Shown in pieces: positions 1-5,138 of a stretch of 11,521 nucleotides of DNA. This DNA is from Nanosynbacter sp. (GTDB lineage Bacteria; Patescibacteriota; Saccharimonadia; Saccharimonadales; Saccharimonadaceae). Each line of letters begins with the position of its first letter. Within the stretch, counting starts at the first letter, position 1. The DNA lies in assembly GCA_015257445.1 (NCBI GenBank), contig JABZKE010000007.1, positions 1 to 11,521 of the forward strand. Reading direction: 5' to 3'. The position numbers were made by a program, and so were the translations under genes. Below the pieces are notes generated by a model. It did no database searches. It saw only the letters and a list, made by a program, of their open reading frames with translations, and was not told where the DNA came from.

Positions 1-1
1 T

Positions 2-328
2 TTTTTACCGGAATTTTGTAAGAAATCCAATCGTTTTCGTTTAACGAACCGCCCAGACGATCAAAGCTGTTTGGAATGGAATAAAATTTACGAAAATGAC
101 GTGCTTCTTTATAAAAAATCCCTCAAAACTTTCCGCTCCAATCTTCGCACCTATCTGTCCGCGGCTGAAATGAAGTATTTTGATTACCGTTTCGGCTTCA
201 ATAAACACCGGACTCACACCCTAGCGCAAACCGCTGCAGAATTTAAACTCACCATTCCAGAGGCTAAAAAACAGGAGAAGGAAATCCTGAAGAAAATTGA
301 ACTTAGTAAAATTATTTACATGATTTAA
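2..328 (+). CDS. Partial protein with sigma-70 region 4-like C-terminal helix-turn-helix, 5' end outside window
   Basis: The frame is open from base 2 to the TAA at 326-328, giving 108 residues, so the gene enters from the left of the window. A TTG at 71 could be read as a start, but the frame reads plausibly upstream of it and no Shine-Dalgarno precedes it, so I treat the N-terminus as missing. The last ~60 residues (from about YLSAAEMKYFDYRFGF to ILKKIE) follow the sigma-70 region 4 pattern: a short helix with an acidic start, an RFGF turn, a TLAQTAAEF helix, then a basic recognition-like helix ending in LKKI. Two other plus-strand proteins here (1122-1790 and 4248-5135) carry a comparable block. 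A DNA-binding regulator is inferred; no family is recognised with certainty. It is followed by a bidirectional terminator shared with the convergent gene at 403-912. Confidence 0.6.
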   Translation, partial: FLPEFCKKSNRFRLTNRPDDQSCLEWNKIYENDVLLYKKSLKTFRSNLRTYLSAAEMKYFDYRFGFNKHRTHTLAQTAAEFKLTIPEAKKQEKEILKKIELSKIIYMI

Positions 329-364
329 TCTGAAAACCCGTCTGAAAACTTGGTTCCAAAAAAT

Positions 365-395
365 AAACCCCTCATTACGAGGGGTTTTTCTTTTT
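365..395. terminator. Bidirectional rho-independent terminator between convergent genes
   Basis: A perfect 9-bp stem (AAACCCCTC / GAGGGGTTT, 365-373 with 379-387) closes a 5-nt ATTAC loop. It is followed by a T-rich run on the plus strand (385-395). On the minus strand the run after the stem is TTTATTTTTT. It sits between the stop at 328 (plus) and the stop at 403 (minus), so it can end both transcripts. Confidence 0.85.
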
Positions 396-402
396 CTATG
401 CG

Positions 403-912
403 TTACTTCAATTCATCCCAGTCGATATCAATCGTATCGTCCACGGCCTCCGCAAATTCAGGATGCATCATCCCGTCAAACAACAGAATCATCCTGCTCT
501 CCTTCGTGAATCCCAGATAAACATTGTCTTGCATATGTTGATCTCGTGTCTCCCTAAAGAAGAAACGATTCAAAATATACTTCTTAGCATTTTCTGAAAT
601 CTCAATCCGCATCAAGAGATCTAGTCCTAGCATAATGCAGGGCTTATCCAAAATTTTATCTTTGCTATCCTCTAGATTCTTTAGAGGATATCCCTGCAAC
701 ATTACTCCAGGCTGGAAATTTACTATTTCTGACTTGTGAAATTTTAAGTCCCCCATAGTATTGACGGCTTTCTCTAACCGCTCATCTCTGCCTTCGCCAA
801 CCGGCACTGTCAATCGCCAAACATCATAGACAATCGCCTCATCGCGAATCACCTTATCCACTAGTCCCCGATTTGTAAACGGCATTACACTACTTAACCC
901 CTCATTTCGCAT
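403..912 (-). CDS. Unknown 169-residue protein, putative member 1 of a minus-strand paralogous family
   Basis: I do not recognise this protein. The ATG at 912 is supported by GGAGG a few bases upstream (minus strand). There is no signal peptide, membrane segment or cysteine motif. Residues 1-30 are polar. A VWRLTVPVG block with Trp32 follows, then a GYP and DKPCIMLGLD region (about 74-98), a RIEISENAKKYI helix (102-113), a DNVYLGFTKE strand block (129-138), and a very acidic tail (about residues 157-168). The order of Trp block, central helix and C-terminal strand block resembles the proteins at 1984-2511 and 2638-3492, so I infer remote paralogy. It is transcribed divergently from the sigma4-like gene at 1122, with promoters whose -35 boxes are 9 bp apart. 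Function unknown. Confidence 0.75.
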   Translation of the reverse strand: MRNEGLSSVMPFTNRGLVDKVIRDEAIVYDVWRLTVPVGEGRDERLEKAVNTMGDLKFHKSEIVNFQPGVMLQGYPLKNLEDSKDKILDKPCIMLGLDLLMRIEISENAKKYILNRFFFRETRDQHMQDNVYLGFTKESRMILLFDGMMHPEFAEAVDDTIDIDWDELK

Positions 913-994
913 CTTTTTACCTCCATAAAACAGAAAAAATCGTAACGTCTTAAAAAATTAAAGAACCTATCCAGTTACGACTGACTACTCTGTT

Positions 995-1023
995 ATTCTA
1001 TAATATTTAACCTATTTTGTCAA
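995..1023 (-). promoter_or_regulatory. Sigma-70-type promoter for the 403-912 gene
   Basis: On the minus strand, TTGACA (1023-1018), a 17-bp spacer and TAGAAT (1000-995). This predicts a start near 988 and a leader of about 75 nt. The same hexamer pair and spacing occur in the plus-strand promoter at 4125-4153. Confidence 0.75.
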
Positions 1024-1032
1024 TCTAAAACA

Positions 1033-1060
1033 TTGACAAACTCACCATTTAGTTTATAAT
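1033..1060 (+). promoter_or_regulatory. Sigma-70-type promoter for the 1122-1790 gene
   Basis: Consensus TTGACA (1033-1038), a 16-bp spacer and consensus TATAAT (1055-1060). It is back to back with the minus-strand promoter at 995-1023; only 9 bp separate the two -35 boxes, so polymerase or one bound regulator would affect both genes. Confidence 0.85.
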
Positions 1061-1121
1061 TATGTTATCGGCCTCGCCGTATCGCACCTTTAATTCACAT
1101 CACTTTTTTTAGGAGGGGACA

Positions 1122-1790
1122 ATGAAAAATGAAGTTAGTAAAGCTTGGAAAGTCGACAGTTTAAGTCAGCTCGGTTATTCTCATCTCGTCGATGGTAATG
1201 TTAAAAATTATGTCGAACGTAATTATGAAACCGTAGAGCATTTGATCTGGGATTGCCGCTATCTCTATTATATGGAGCAGTATCATCCAGGAGTTATTCG
1301 CAGCATTCCGCATTCGCTCAAGGTTTGTATGGAAATTTTTGAATACAATCATTTGATTTGCCGAAACATCGATTCCAGAATCATCGGCATGTATTATCTC
1401 TATCGCACGGTTTACGGCGACGATTATGAACCTTTAATTTTGGAATATCGTGACCCCAGAATCACCAGAAAGGCTCATAATTATCAGCTCACTGATCGCG
1501 CCAAAATTCTCACCGTCCACGACTGGAATCAGCTCTATGAGGAAGATATCTGTATCGATCTCGAAAGAAGCCAGAAAGAACTCAAGCATCTCGAAAACAT
1601 TCAGCGGGTTTTACAGCGTGAGTTGACCAAACGTGAATATCGCGTCGTCAATTTTAGCTTCGGCTTGCAAGGTGATAACATTCATAATCTGCGTGAAACT
1701 GCAGTCAATGAAGGTTTACTTCTCACTCAGACCGATCGCCACCTCAAGTCCGCGCTCAAAAAAATCCAACCTTATCTAACTAAAATCTAG
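1122..1790 (+). CDS. Unknown 222-residue protein with C-terminal sigma region 4-like segment
   Basis: The start is set by AGGAGGGGAC directly upstream of the ATG at 1122, and the gene ends with TAG at 1788-1790. Residues 1-140 are rich in Tyr, Arg and His and match nothing I know. Residues about 145-166 look like a charged helix or short coiled coil (LERSQKELKHLENIQRVLQ). Residues 168-216 (LTKREYRVVNFSFGL, then RETAVNEGLLLTQTDRHLKSALKKI) resemble sigma-70 region 4: an LT-x-RE start, an FGL turn and an LKxALKKI end. The N-terminal part shows no region 2 signature, so this is not an ordinary sigma factor. A transcriptional regulator is inferred. The terminator hairpin overlaps its stop codon. 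Confidence 0.75.
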   Translation: MKNEVSKAWKVDSLSQLGYSHLVDGNVKNYVERNYETVEHLIWDCRYLYYMEQYHPGVIRSIPHSLKVCMEIFEYNHLICRNIDSRIIGMYYLYRTVYGDDYEPLILEYRDPRITRKAHNYQLTDRAKILTVHDWNQLYEEDICIDLERSQKELKHLENIQRVLQRELTKREYRVVNFSFGLQGDNIHNLRETAVNEGLLLTQTDRHLKSALKKIQPYLTKI

Positions 1791-1810
1791 CCCCCATCTA
1801 GGGGCTTTTT
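1789..1810 (+). terminator. Rho-independent terminator of the 1122-1790 gene
   Basis: AGCCCC (1789-1794) pairs with GGGGCT (1801-1806) across a 6-nt loop, followed by TTTT. The stem begins inside the TAG stop codon. Confidence 0.75.
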
Positions 1811-1819
1811 AGTGCCAAA

Positions 1820-1857
1820 TTTAAAATAAAAAGAGCCCCTCATCCTTTAGGAACTCT
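1820..1857 (-). terminator. Rho-independent terminator ending the minus-strand structured RNA/mRNA
   Basis: On the minus strand AGAGTTCC (1857-1850) pairs with GGGGCTCT (1839-1832), including two G-U pairs, over a 10-nt loop. TTTTTATTTT follows. The G-U pairs form only on the minus strand, which fixes the direction. Confidence 0.75.
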
Positions 1858-1858
1858 T

Positions 1859-1957
1859 CGTAGAAAAACTTAGACGATGACTCGCTGACACTAGATACGG
1901 GTCACCCCGGTCGCTCTATCTAGCGCCAGACGGGTCACCTACCCAAGCTGCTCTACA
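1859..1957 (-). ncRNA. Compact structured RNA (3' UTR element or small RNA), class unrecognised
   Basis: Read on the minus strand, a 13-bp helix (1929-1917 with 1897-1885) forms with no mismatch if two G-U pairs are allowed; on the plus strand those two pairs become A-C mismatches, so the RNA is minus-strand. Inside it are a 7-nt bulge and CGGG-GTGA-CCCG, a 4-bp stem with a GNRA tetraloop. A second hairpin (GGGT/ACCC) lies just 5'. A closing helix TGTAGA/TCTACG (1957-1952 with 1864-1859) encloses both. The terminator follows directly. Two imperfect copies of a TAGAGC...GTGACCCGT unit (1928-1956 and 1893-1919) suggest internal duplication. It starts about 25 nt after the stop codon of the 1984-2511 gene and I see no convincing promoter of its own, so it may be the 3' end of that mRNA. 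I see no SRP RNA, 6S, tmRNA or tRNA signature. Confidence 0.6.
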
Positions 1958-1983
1958 CCCACAACGTTTACGCCAGTATATAT

Positions 1984-2511
1984 TTACTCGTCCAATGTGG
2001 CGAGTGTGGCGCCATGATGTATTTGCTCCAGCCGATCTTTAAAAATCGGCTTAGCATCCGTCGAAATCAGATAATACTTATCCATTTTCGAGGTTACCAG
2101 ATAAATCTCACTATCACCGATAGTTTCTTGCATCTCCTTCCAGTTTTCTGGTCGGAAAATATTCAGCAGCTCCTCTTTACTCATAAGCGGCAAATCAAGC
2201 TTCTCAATCGACTGAATATTCAAGATTTCACTCGGCCTCCTTGCATCATCGGAATCTATTCCACGCAAGCGAATTCTTACATCATCGGATTTTATTCCGC
2301 GCAAGCGAATTTCTTCCTCAAAATCGAATTTCGGCAGATGTCCGTAGTAAAATGCATTGAACATCTTAAGCAAGGCAAACTGATCTATCGCCGTATGAGG
2401 TTCCATAAATTCGAAACTCCATCGACTCACCAGGGAATAATCCCGGCGAATTCGCAAATTTGCTGCAGCACGAAGTTCTTGAGCCTTCTCACGTTCGCGT
2501 CTTTTCGACAT
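1984..2511 (-). CDS. Unknown 175-residue protein, putative member 2 of a minus-strand paralogous family
   Basis: Not recognised. The start at 2511 is preceded by AAAGGTGGGG on the minus strand. The N-terminal ~25 residues are very basic (MSKRREREKAQELRAAANLR), so nucleic-acid contact is possible but unproven. Trp31 opens a WSFEFMEP block. Residues about 67-90 contain a tandem 12-residue duplication (RLRGIKSDD / RLRGIDSDD). A helix (MSKEELLNIFRPENW) and a SEIYLVTSKMDKYYLIS strand block follow. The Trp position and final block match the layout of the proteins at 403-912 and 2638-3492. It has its own extended -10 promoter right after the terminator of 2638-3492, and its mRNA runs into the structured RNA at 1859-1957. 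Confidence 0.75.
   Translation of the reverse strand: MSKRREREKAQELRAAANLRIRRDYSLVSRWSFEFMEPHTAIDQFALLKMFNAFYYGHLPKFDFEEEIRLRGIKSDDVRIRLRGIDSDDARRPSEILNIQSIEKLDLPLMSKEELLNIFRPENWKEMQETIGDSEIYLVTSKMDKYYLISTDAKPIFKDRLEQIHHGATLATLDE
2244..2315 (-). repeat. Tandem 36-bp in-frame duplication inside the 1984-2511 gene
   Basis: Two adjacent 36-bp units (2244-2279 and 2280-2315) differ at about six positions and encode two 12-residue copies of a RLRGIxSDD unit. Because the unit is a multiple of three, copy number can change without a frameshift. Confidence 0.85.
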
Positions 2512-2578
2512 ATATCCCCACCTTTCTGTCGTGTGTCATCGACTAAAAATAAAATGTACTTTAAAACTTAACCTTTAT

Positions 2579-2587
2579 ATTATACCA
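2579..2587 (-). promoter_or_regulatory. Extended -10 promoter for the 1984-2511 gene
   Basis: TGG-TATAAT on the minus strand (2587-2579), with no good -35 box. It predicts a start near 2571 and a leader of about 60 nt. It begins 7 bp downstream of the terminator T-run of the preceding gene. Confidence 0.6.
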
Positions 2588-2593
2588 CATTTA

Positions 2594-2621
2594 ATAAAAA
2601 ATCCTAGCCTAAGCTAGGATT
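2594..2621 (-). terminator. Rho-independent terminator of the 2638-3492 gene
   Basis: On the minus strand AATCCTAGC (2621-2613) pairs perfectly with GCTAGGATT (2608-2600) around a TTAG loop, followed by TTTT and further A/T. It lies 17 bp past the stop at 2638. Confidence 0.85.
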
Positions 2622-2637
2622 CTCACTAATGCTTAGA

Positions 2638-3492
2638 CTATGGTTTCTTTTTTCGCTTTTTACCATCTTTAGGCTCACCTTTTGGTTTACCTTTTGGTTT
2701 ATCGTTTTTCTTAGAGCCGTCTGGACTAATATCATTCTTTTTCGAGCCGTCCATCTCCAATGTCGTCGGCTTCTGACCGTCAATATTAGATCTACCCAAA
2801 TTATCTGGTTTATCTTTCACTTCACCATCGGGCCTCTCGAGATCCTCGTCGTCCTCGAAAAAATCATCTTCACCTACATCATAATACCCCCGCATATCAC
2901 CATAGTCGTCCATGAAATTCAGCGCCGAGAAAATTTCTCGTTCCAGTATCATGCGATTTAAATTAAAGTTATCTAAGACTGAATTGGCTTTCTTATTTTG
3001 CTCAATTTTTTTATTTAATAACAGAGCAAATGAAGGATTTGCGGTACCCAGACCTACATAAAATTCACCACTAGCTGCCGCGATTTTATAGACCAGCTCC
3101 GATTTTTTTACTTTATAGATAGGATGTTGCTTCCGCATTTTACCCACAAAAGCTTTGTTTTCTTCTATAGTAAGCTTCTCAATTCGCGCCACATGATCAA
3201 TCACCCCATAAAAACCCGGCTGCCCAAGTTCTAAGATATTATCAAAACAAGGGTAACGCGATGCGCCAAATAGAGAAATACCTAAATCCTGAATTTCTAA
3301 TGCCATGGTCCTTCTATATAAAAATAAGGAAACGCTCCGCAAAAATTCATCATAGGCATACTCCACACCATCCGCGGGGACAGTCGGGAACAGATACCAA
3401 TTCTGAATGAATTTCGAACCCAACACCATATCCTCATGAAACTTCTGCTTCGCCACCAACTCTTTTCTCTTATTTTTATCATTATCTTTCAT
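2638..3492 (-). CDS. Unknown 284-residue protein with acidic-then-basic low-complexity tail, putative family member 3
   Basis: Not recognised. I choose the ATG at 3492 because GGGGGGTG sits just upstream; a longer frame from 3525 lacks a ribosome site. Residues 1-190 look globular: Trp32 in a WYLFPTVP block, an RIEKLTIEENKAF helix (103-115) and a GEFYVGLGT strand block (142-150). The same landmarks occur in the proteins at 403-912 and 1984-2511. Residues about 195-230 are strongly acidic (GEDDFFEDDEDLE). Residues about 247-284 are Lys/Gly/Pro-rich, with DGSKKND repeated at 248-254 and 258-264 and a KPKGKPKGEPK run. Such a charge-segregated tail is usually disordered and could bind nucleic acid or partners; this is inference. 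There is no signal peptide or membrane segment. It has its own extended -10 promoter and terminator. Confidence 0.75.
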   Translation of the reverse strand: MKDNDKNKRKELVAKQKFHEDMVLGSKFIQNWYLFPTVPADGVEYAYDEFLRSVSLFLYRRTMALEIQDLGISLFGASRYPCFDNILELGQPGFYGVIDHVARIEKLTIEENKAFVGKMRKQHPIYKVKKSELVYKIAAASGEFYVGLGTANPSFALLLNKKIEQNKKANSVLDNFNLNRMILEREIFSALNFMDDYGDMRGYYDVGEDDFFEDDEDLERPDGEVKDKPDNLGRSNIDGQKPTTLEMDGSKKNDISPDGSKKNDKPKGKPKGEPKDGKKRKKKP

Positions 3493-3567
3493 TTTTTCAC
3501 CCCCCAATGAGATAAATCTAAGCACTAATTTTCAATGTACCTTAACCAAAGCTAACTATCTAGTTTC

Positions 3568-3576
3568 ATTCTATCA
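3568..3576 (-). promoter_or_regulatory. Extended -10 promoter for the 2638-3492 gene
   Basis: TGA-TAGAAT on the minus strand (3576-3568) with only a weak -35. It predicts a leader of about 68 nt. The leader holds GGTTAAGGTACATT (3547-3534), of which both halves recur in the leader of the 1984-2511 gene. Confidence 0.55.
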
Positions 3577-3616
3577 CACCCCTGTTATTTTTACATCCTC
3601 AAGCGTTATTTCTCGC

Positions 3617-3645
3617 CAATAAAAATGCCCCGACAATGTCGGGGC
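3617..3645 (-). terminator. Rho-independent terminator of the large structured RNA
   Basis: GCCCCGAC / GTCGGGGC (3645-3638 with 3634-3627) form an 8-bp GC-rich stem with a 3-nt loop. On the minus strand the run ATTTTTATT follows. On the plus strand no T-run follows, so the direction is minus. Confidence 0.85.
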
Positions 3646-4080
3646 GGCTCGACCACAATCAAAGAAAGCATCGAGTCCGGTGATAATTTACCATACTTCT
3701 CGTACGGCAAATGAAAGGGGAAACAGGGAATGGGAACGGGTTACAATATTCGATTGTATGTACTTGCATGGTTTTCGTTGTAAAACTATTTTGAGGATGA
3801 CATTATATGCCAAAGGTTACGCGCTACGTAGCTCAAAACACTCGACCAACGACGTGCCATCTAGAGCAGATCTACTTAATCTCTCAACGAAAATCTGTGA
3901 GTTCACACAGGCTTCCGCCTACTAGCGTTTCGATCTGTCTTTCAGGTCGAAGTGTATGTACTTCTTCTCCAAAGTGTGTGACTTGACGCTAAAATAAGTA
4001 TTTGGGTTAATTCAGCTTGCGAGGCGTCCTTAACCTTGATTAAGTTCCCATTCCTGTTTATAAAAGAGCTCGTCTAGCGC
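3627..4080 (-). ncRNA. Large structured non-coding RNA (about 450 nt), class unrecognised
   Basis: This 450-bp gap has no credible reading frame but dense base-pairing potential. A long-range helix joins 4059-4044 to 3737-3721 (16 bp with one bulged G). Inside it lie TTAACC/GGTTAA (4030-4035 with 4005-4010), TAGCGT/ACGCTA (3923-3928 with 3986-3991), a 9-bp stem with one G-U or A-C pair depending on strand (3929-3937 with 3943-3951), AGGC-GGAA-GCCT with a GNRA loop on the minus strand (3920-3909), and TACAAT/ATTGTA (3742-3747 with 3753-3758). A bulged 8-bp stem (3646-3653 with 3670-3678) sits between the long-range helix and the terminator. TGTATGTACTT occurs twice (3755-3765, 3953-3963). A minus-strand promoter (4116-4088) and a strong minus-strand terminator bracket it. 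I looked for RNase P RNA conserved regions and tmRNA ends (tRNA-like domain, CCA) and did not see them. Confidence 0.65.
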
Positions 4081-4084
4081 TGTC

Positions 4085-4116
4085 ATTATAATAACATAAC
4101 TCATATTATTTGTCCA
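4085..4116 (-). promoter_or_regulatory. Promoter for the large structured RNA
   Basis: On the minus strand TGGACA (4116-4111), a 17-bp spacer and TATTAT (4093-4088), with a consensus TATAAT overlapping at 4090-4085 but at 20-bp spacing. It predicts a start near 4080. It is divergent from the promoter at 4125-4153, with 8 bp between the -35 boxes. Confidence 0.55.
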
Positions 4117-4124
4117 TACCTTTT

Positions 4125-4153
4125 TTGACATTTTATAATTTTTATGGTAGAAT
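4125..4153 (+). promoter_or_regulatory. Sigma-70-type promoter for the 4248-5741 operon
   Basis: TTGACA (4125-4130), a 17-bp spacer ending in TGG (an extended -10 feature) and TAGAAT (4148-4153). It predicts an AT-rich leader of about 88 nt before the ATG at 4248. Confidence 0.8.
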
Positions 4154-4247
4154 TATATAGATTTAGTTCATTTTTTATTTCTCTGAATTAAATCGTTTTT
4201 TGACAATTTGTGGGTAACTGAAAACTTAAAAAAGAGGGGGATTTTTT

Positions 4248-5135
4248 ATGCTAATTAGTGAACAAGTTTGTAAGCAAGTAAATCAGAGTAATCTAGCCGA
4301 GCTTTTACCAGAGCTTGGCCGCTACACCATTCACTGGGCTGACGAATGTCAGTCTCGTGATCAACCCGGCTGCGAATATGGCATCACCACCGTGAGTTAC
4401 GAAAATTGTCTTCTAAATCACGTAATTCGTGCACACGAAGAAGCCAAAATACCTGGTGAAGTCTTAGTTTTACAGGCTAGAGAGGTTTTTTATAATGAAC
4501 TTTCTCCTAGCAAAAAACATGCTAAATGGCGTCGCAGTTTCTGGCAGGTCTTGCTAGATGAGGGATACATTCGTAAAGGCCTCACTCCAGCCAATACTCA
4601 AGACACCTTTGCGGTGCATAAGCTCTATCAGATGGTTTATCATGATTTATCAGAAGCCAGCCAGCTAATCTGCAGCAAAGACGCCCTGTTTAGTAGCAAT
4701 CAAGCTTACGAAAACTTTGTCATACTTTCTGACCGTGAAGTCAATCGCGTCATGGAAGTTTTAAAACGCTTCCCAGAAGATTTTTTCAATTGTCTTGATC
4801 TATTTTTTGGTATCGACATTCATGAACCCTGGAAAATTAATCAAATTGCCCGGGCACTCGAAATTCGATCAAGTGAAGTACACGAGATGATTAATAAAGC
4901 TTTGCGCGCTATGCGAGAAGATGAGCATTATCAACTGCCACCACTTGATTCTATTGTACAGGTACTACCAAAAGAAGTATTTCGAACACCTGATTCTAAC
5001 GAGCAACTCTACATAATTACCAATTTTATAGAGTTAACGCCCGTCTTTGAATCAGTATCTAAGACTTACGAATTCAAAAACCTGTCTGATTTTGTTCACC
5101 AGTATTACAAAAGTCCGATGAAGGAGGTGATGTAA
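4248..5135 (+). CDS. Unknown 295-residue protein with internal sigma region 4-like helix-turn-helix
   Basis: The ATG at 4248 follows an AGAGGGGGA ribosome site. The N-terminal ~165 residues are not recognised; four Cys (positions 8, 34, 42, 54) are not in a standard zinc pattern. Residues about 173-224 (from FPEDFFNCLDLFFGID through WKINQIARALEIRSSEVHEMI to NKALRAMRE) follow the sigma region 4 layout: helix, FG turn, an IAxALxI helix, a recognition-like helix, and a closing KALRAMR. About 70 residues follow this block, unlike a true sigma factor, where region 4 is C-terminal. A DNA-binding regulator is inferred. It is the first gene of a two-gene operon, since the next start lies 3 bp past its stop. 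It is transcribed divergently from the large structured RNA. Confidence 0.75.
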   Translation: MLISEQVCKQVNQSNLAELLPELGRYTIHWADECQSRDQPGCEYGITTVSYENCLLNHVIRAHEEAKIPGEVLVLQAREVFYNELSPSKKHAKWRRSFWQVLLDEGYIRKGLTPANTQDTFAVHKLYQMVYHDLSEASQLICSKDALFSSNQAYENFVILSDREVNRVMEVLKRFPEDFFNCLDLFFGIDIHEPWKINQIARALEIRSSEVHEMINKALRAMREDEHYQLPPLDSIVQVLPKEVFRTPDSNEQLYIITNFIELTPVFESVSKTYEFKNLSDFVHQYYKSPMKEVM

Positions 5136-5138
5136 TTA

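Noticed and set aside
1859..1957. A tRNA or degenerate tRNA
   Set aside because: One stretch looks like a tRNA 5' half, but no acceptor stem, anticodon arm or TTCGA-type T-loop can be assembled.
2014..2571. 185-codon plus-strand frame opposite the 175-residue gene
   Set aside because: It is a shadow of the minus-strand gene, without a ribosome site, and crosses the promoter of that gene. The minus-strand frame has a Shine-Dalgarno, a promoter and a tandem in-frame repeat.
2629..2961. 110-codon plus-strand frame rich in Phe, Leu and Ile that mimics membrane segments
   Set aside because: Its hydrophobicity is the antisense of the Lys/Glu-rich tail of the 284-residue protein. There is no start signal.
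3680..3925. An 81-codon plus-strand open frame in the large gap
   Set aside because: It has no ribosome site and no protein-like pattern, and it lies across the long-range helix and several hairpins of the structured RNA on the other strand.
3627..4080. RNase P RNA or tmRNA
   Set aside because: I could not find GAGGAAAGTCC/ACAGAA-type conserved regions of RNase P, nor a tRNA-like end with CCA and a tag frame for tmRNA, on either strand. A covariance-model search would settle it.
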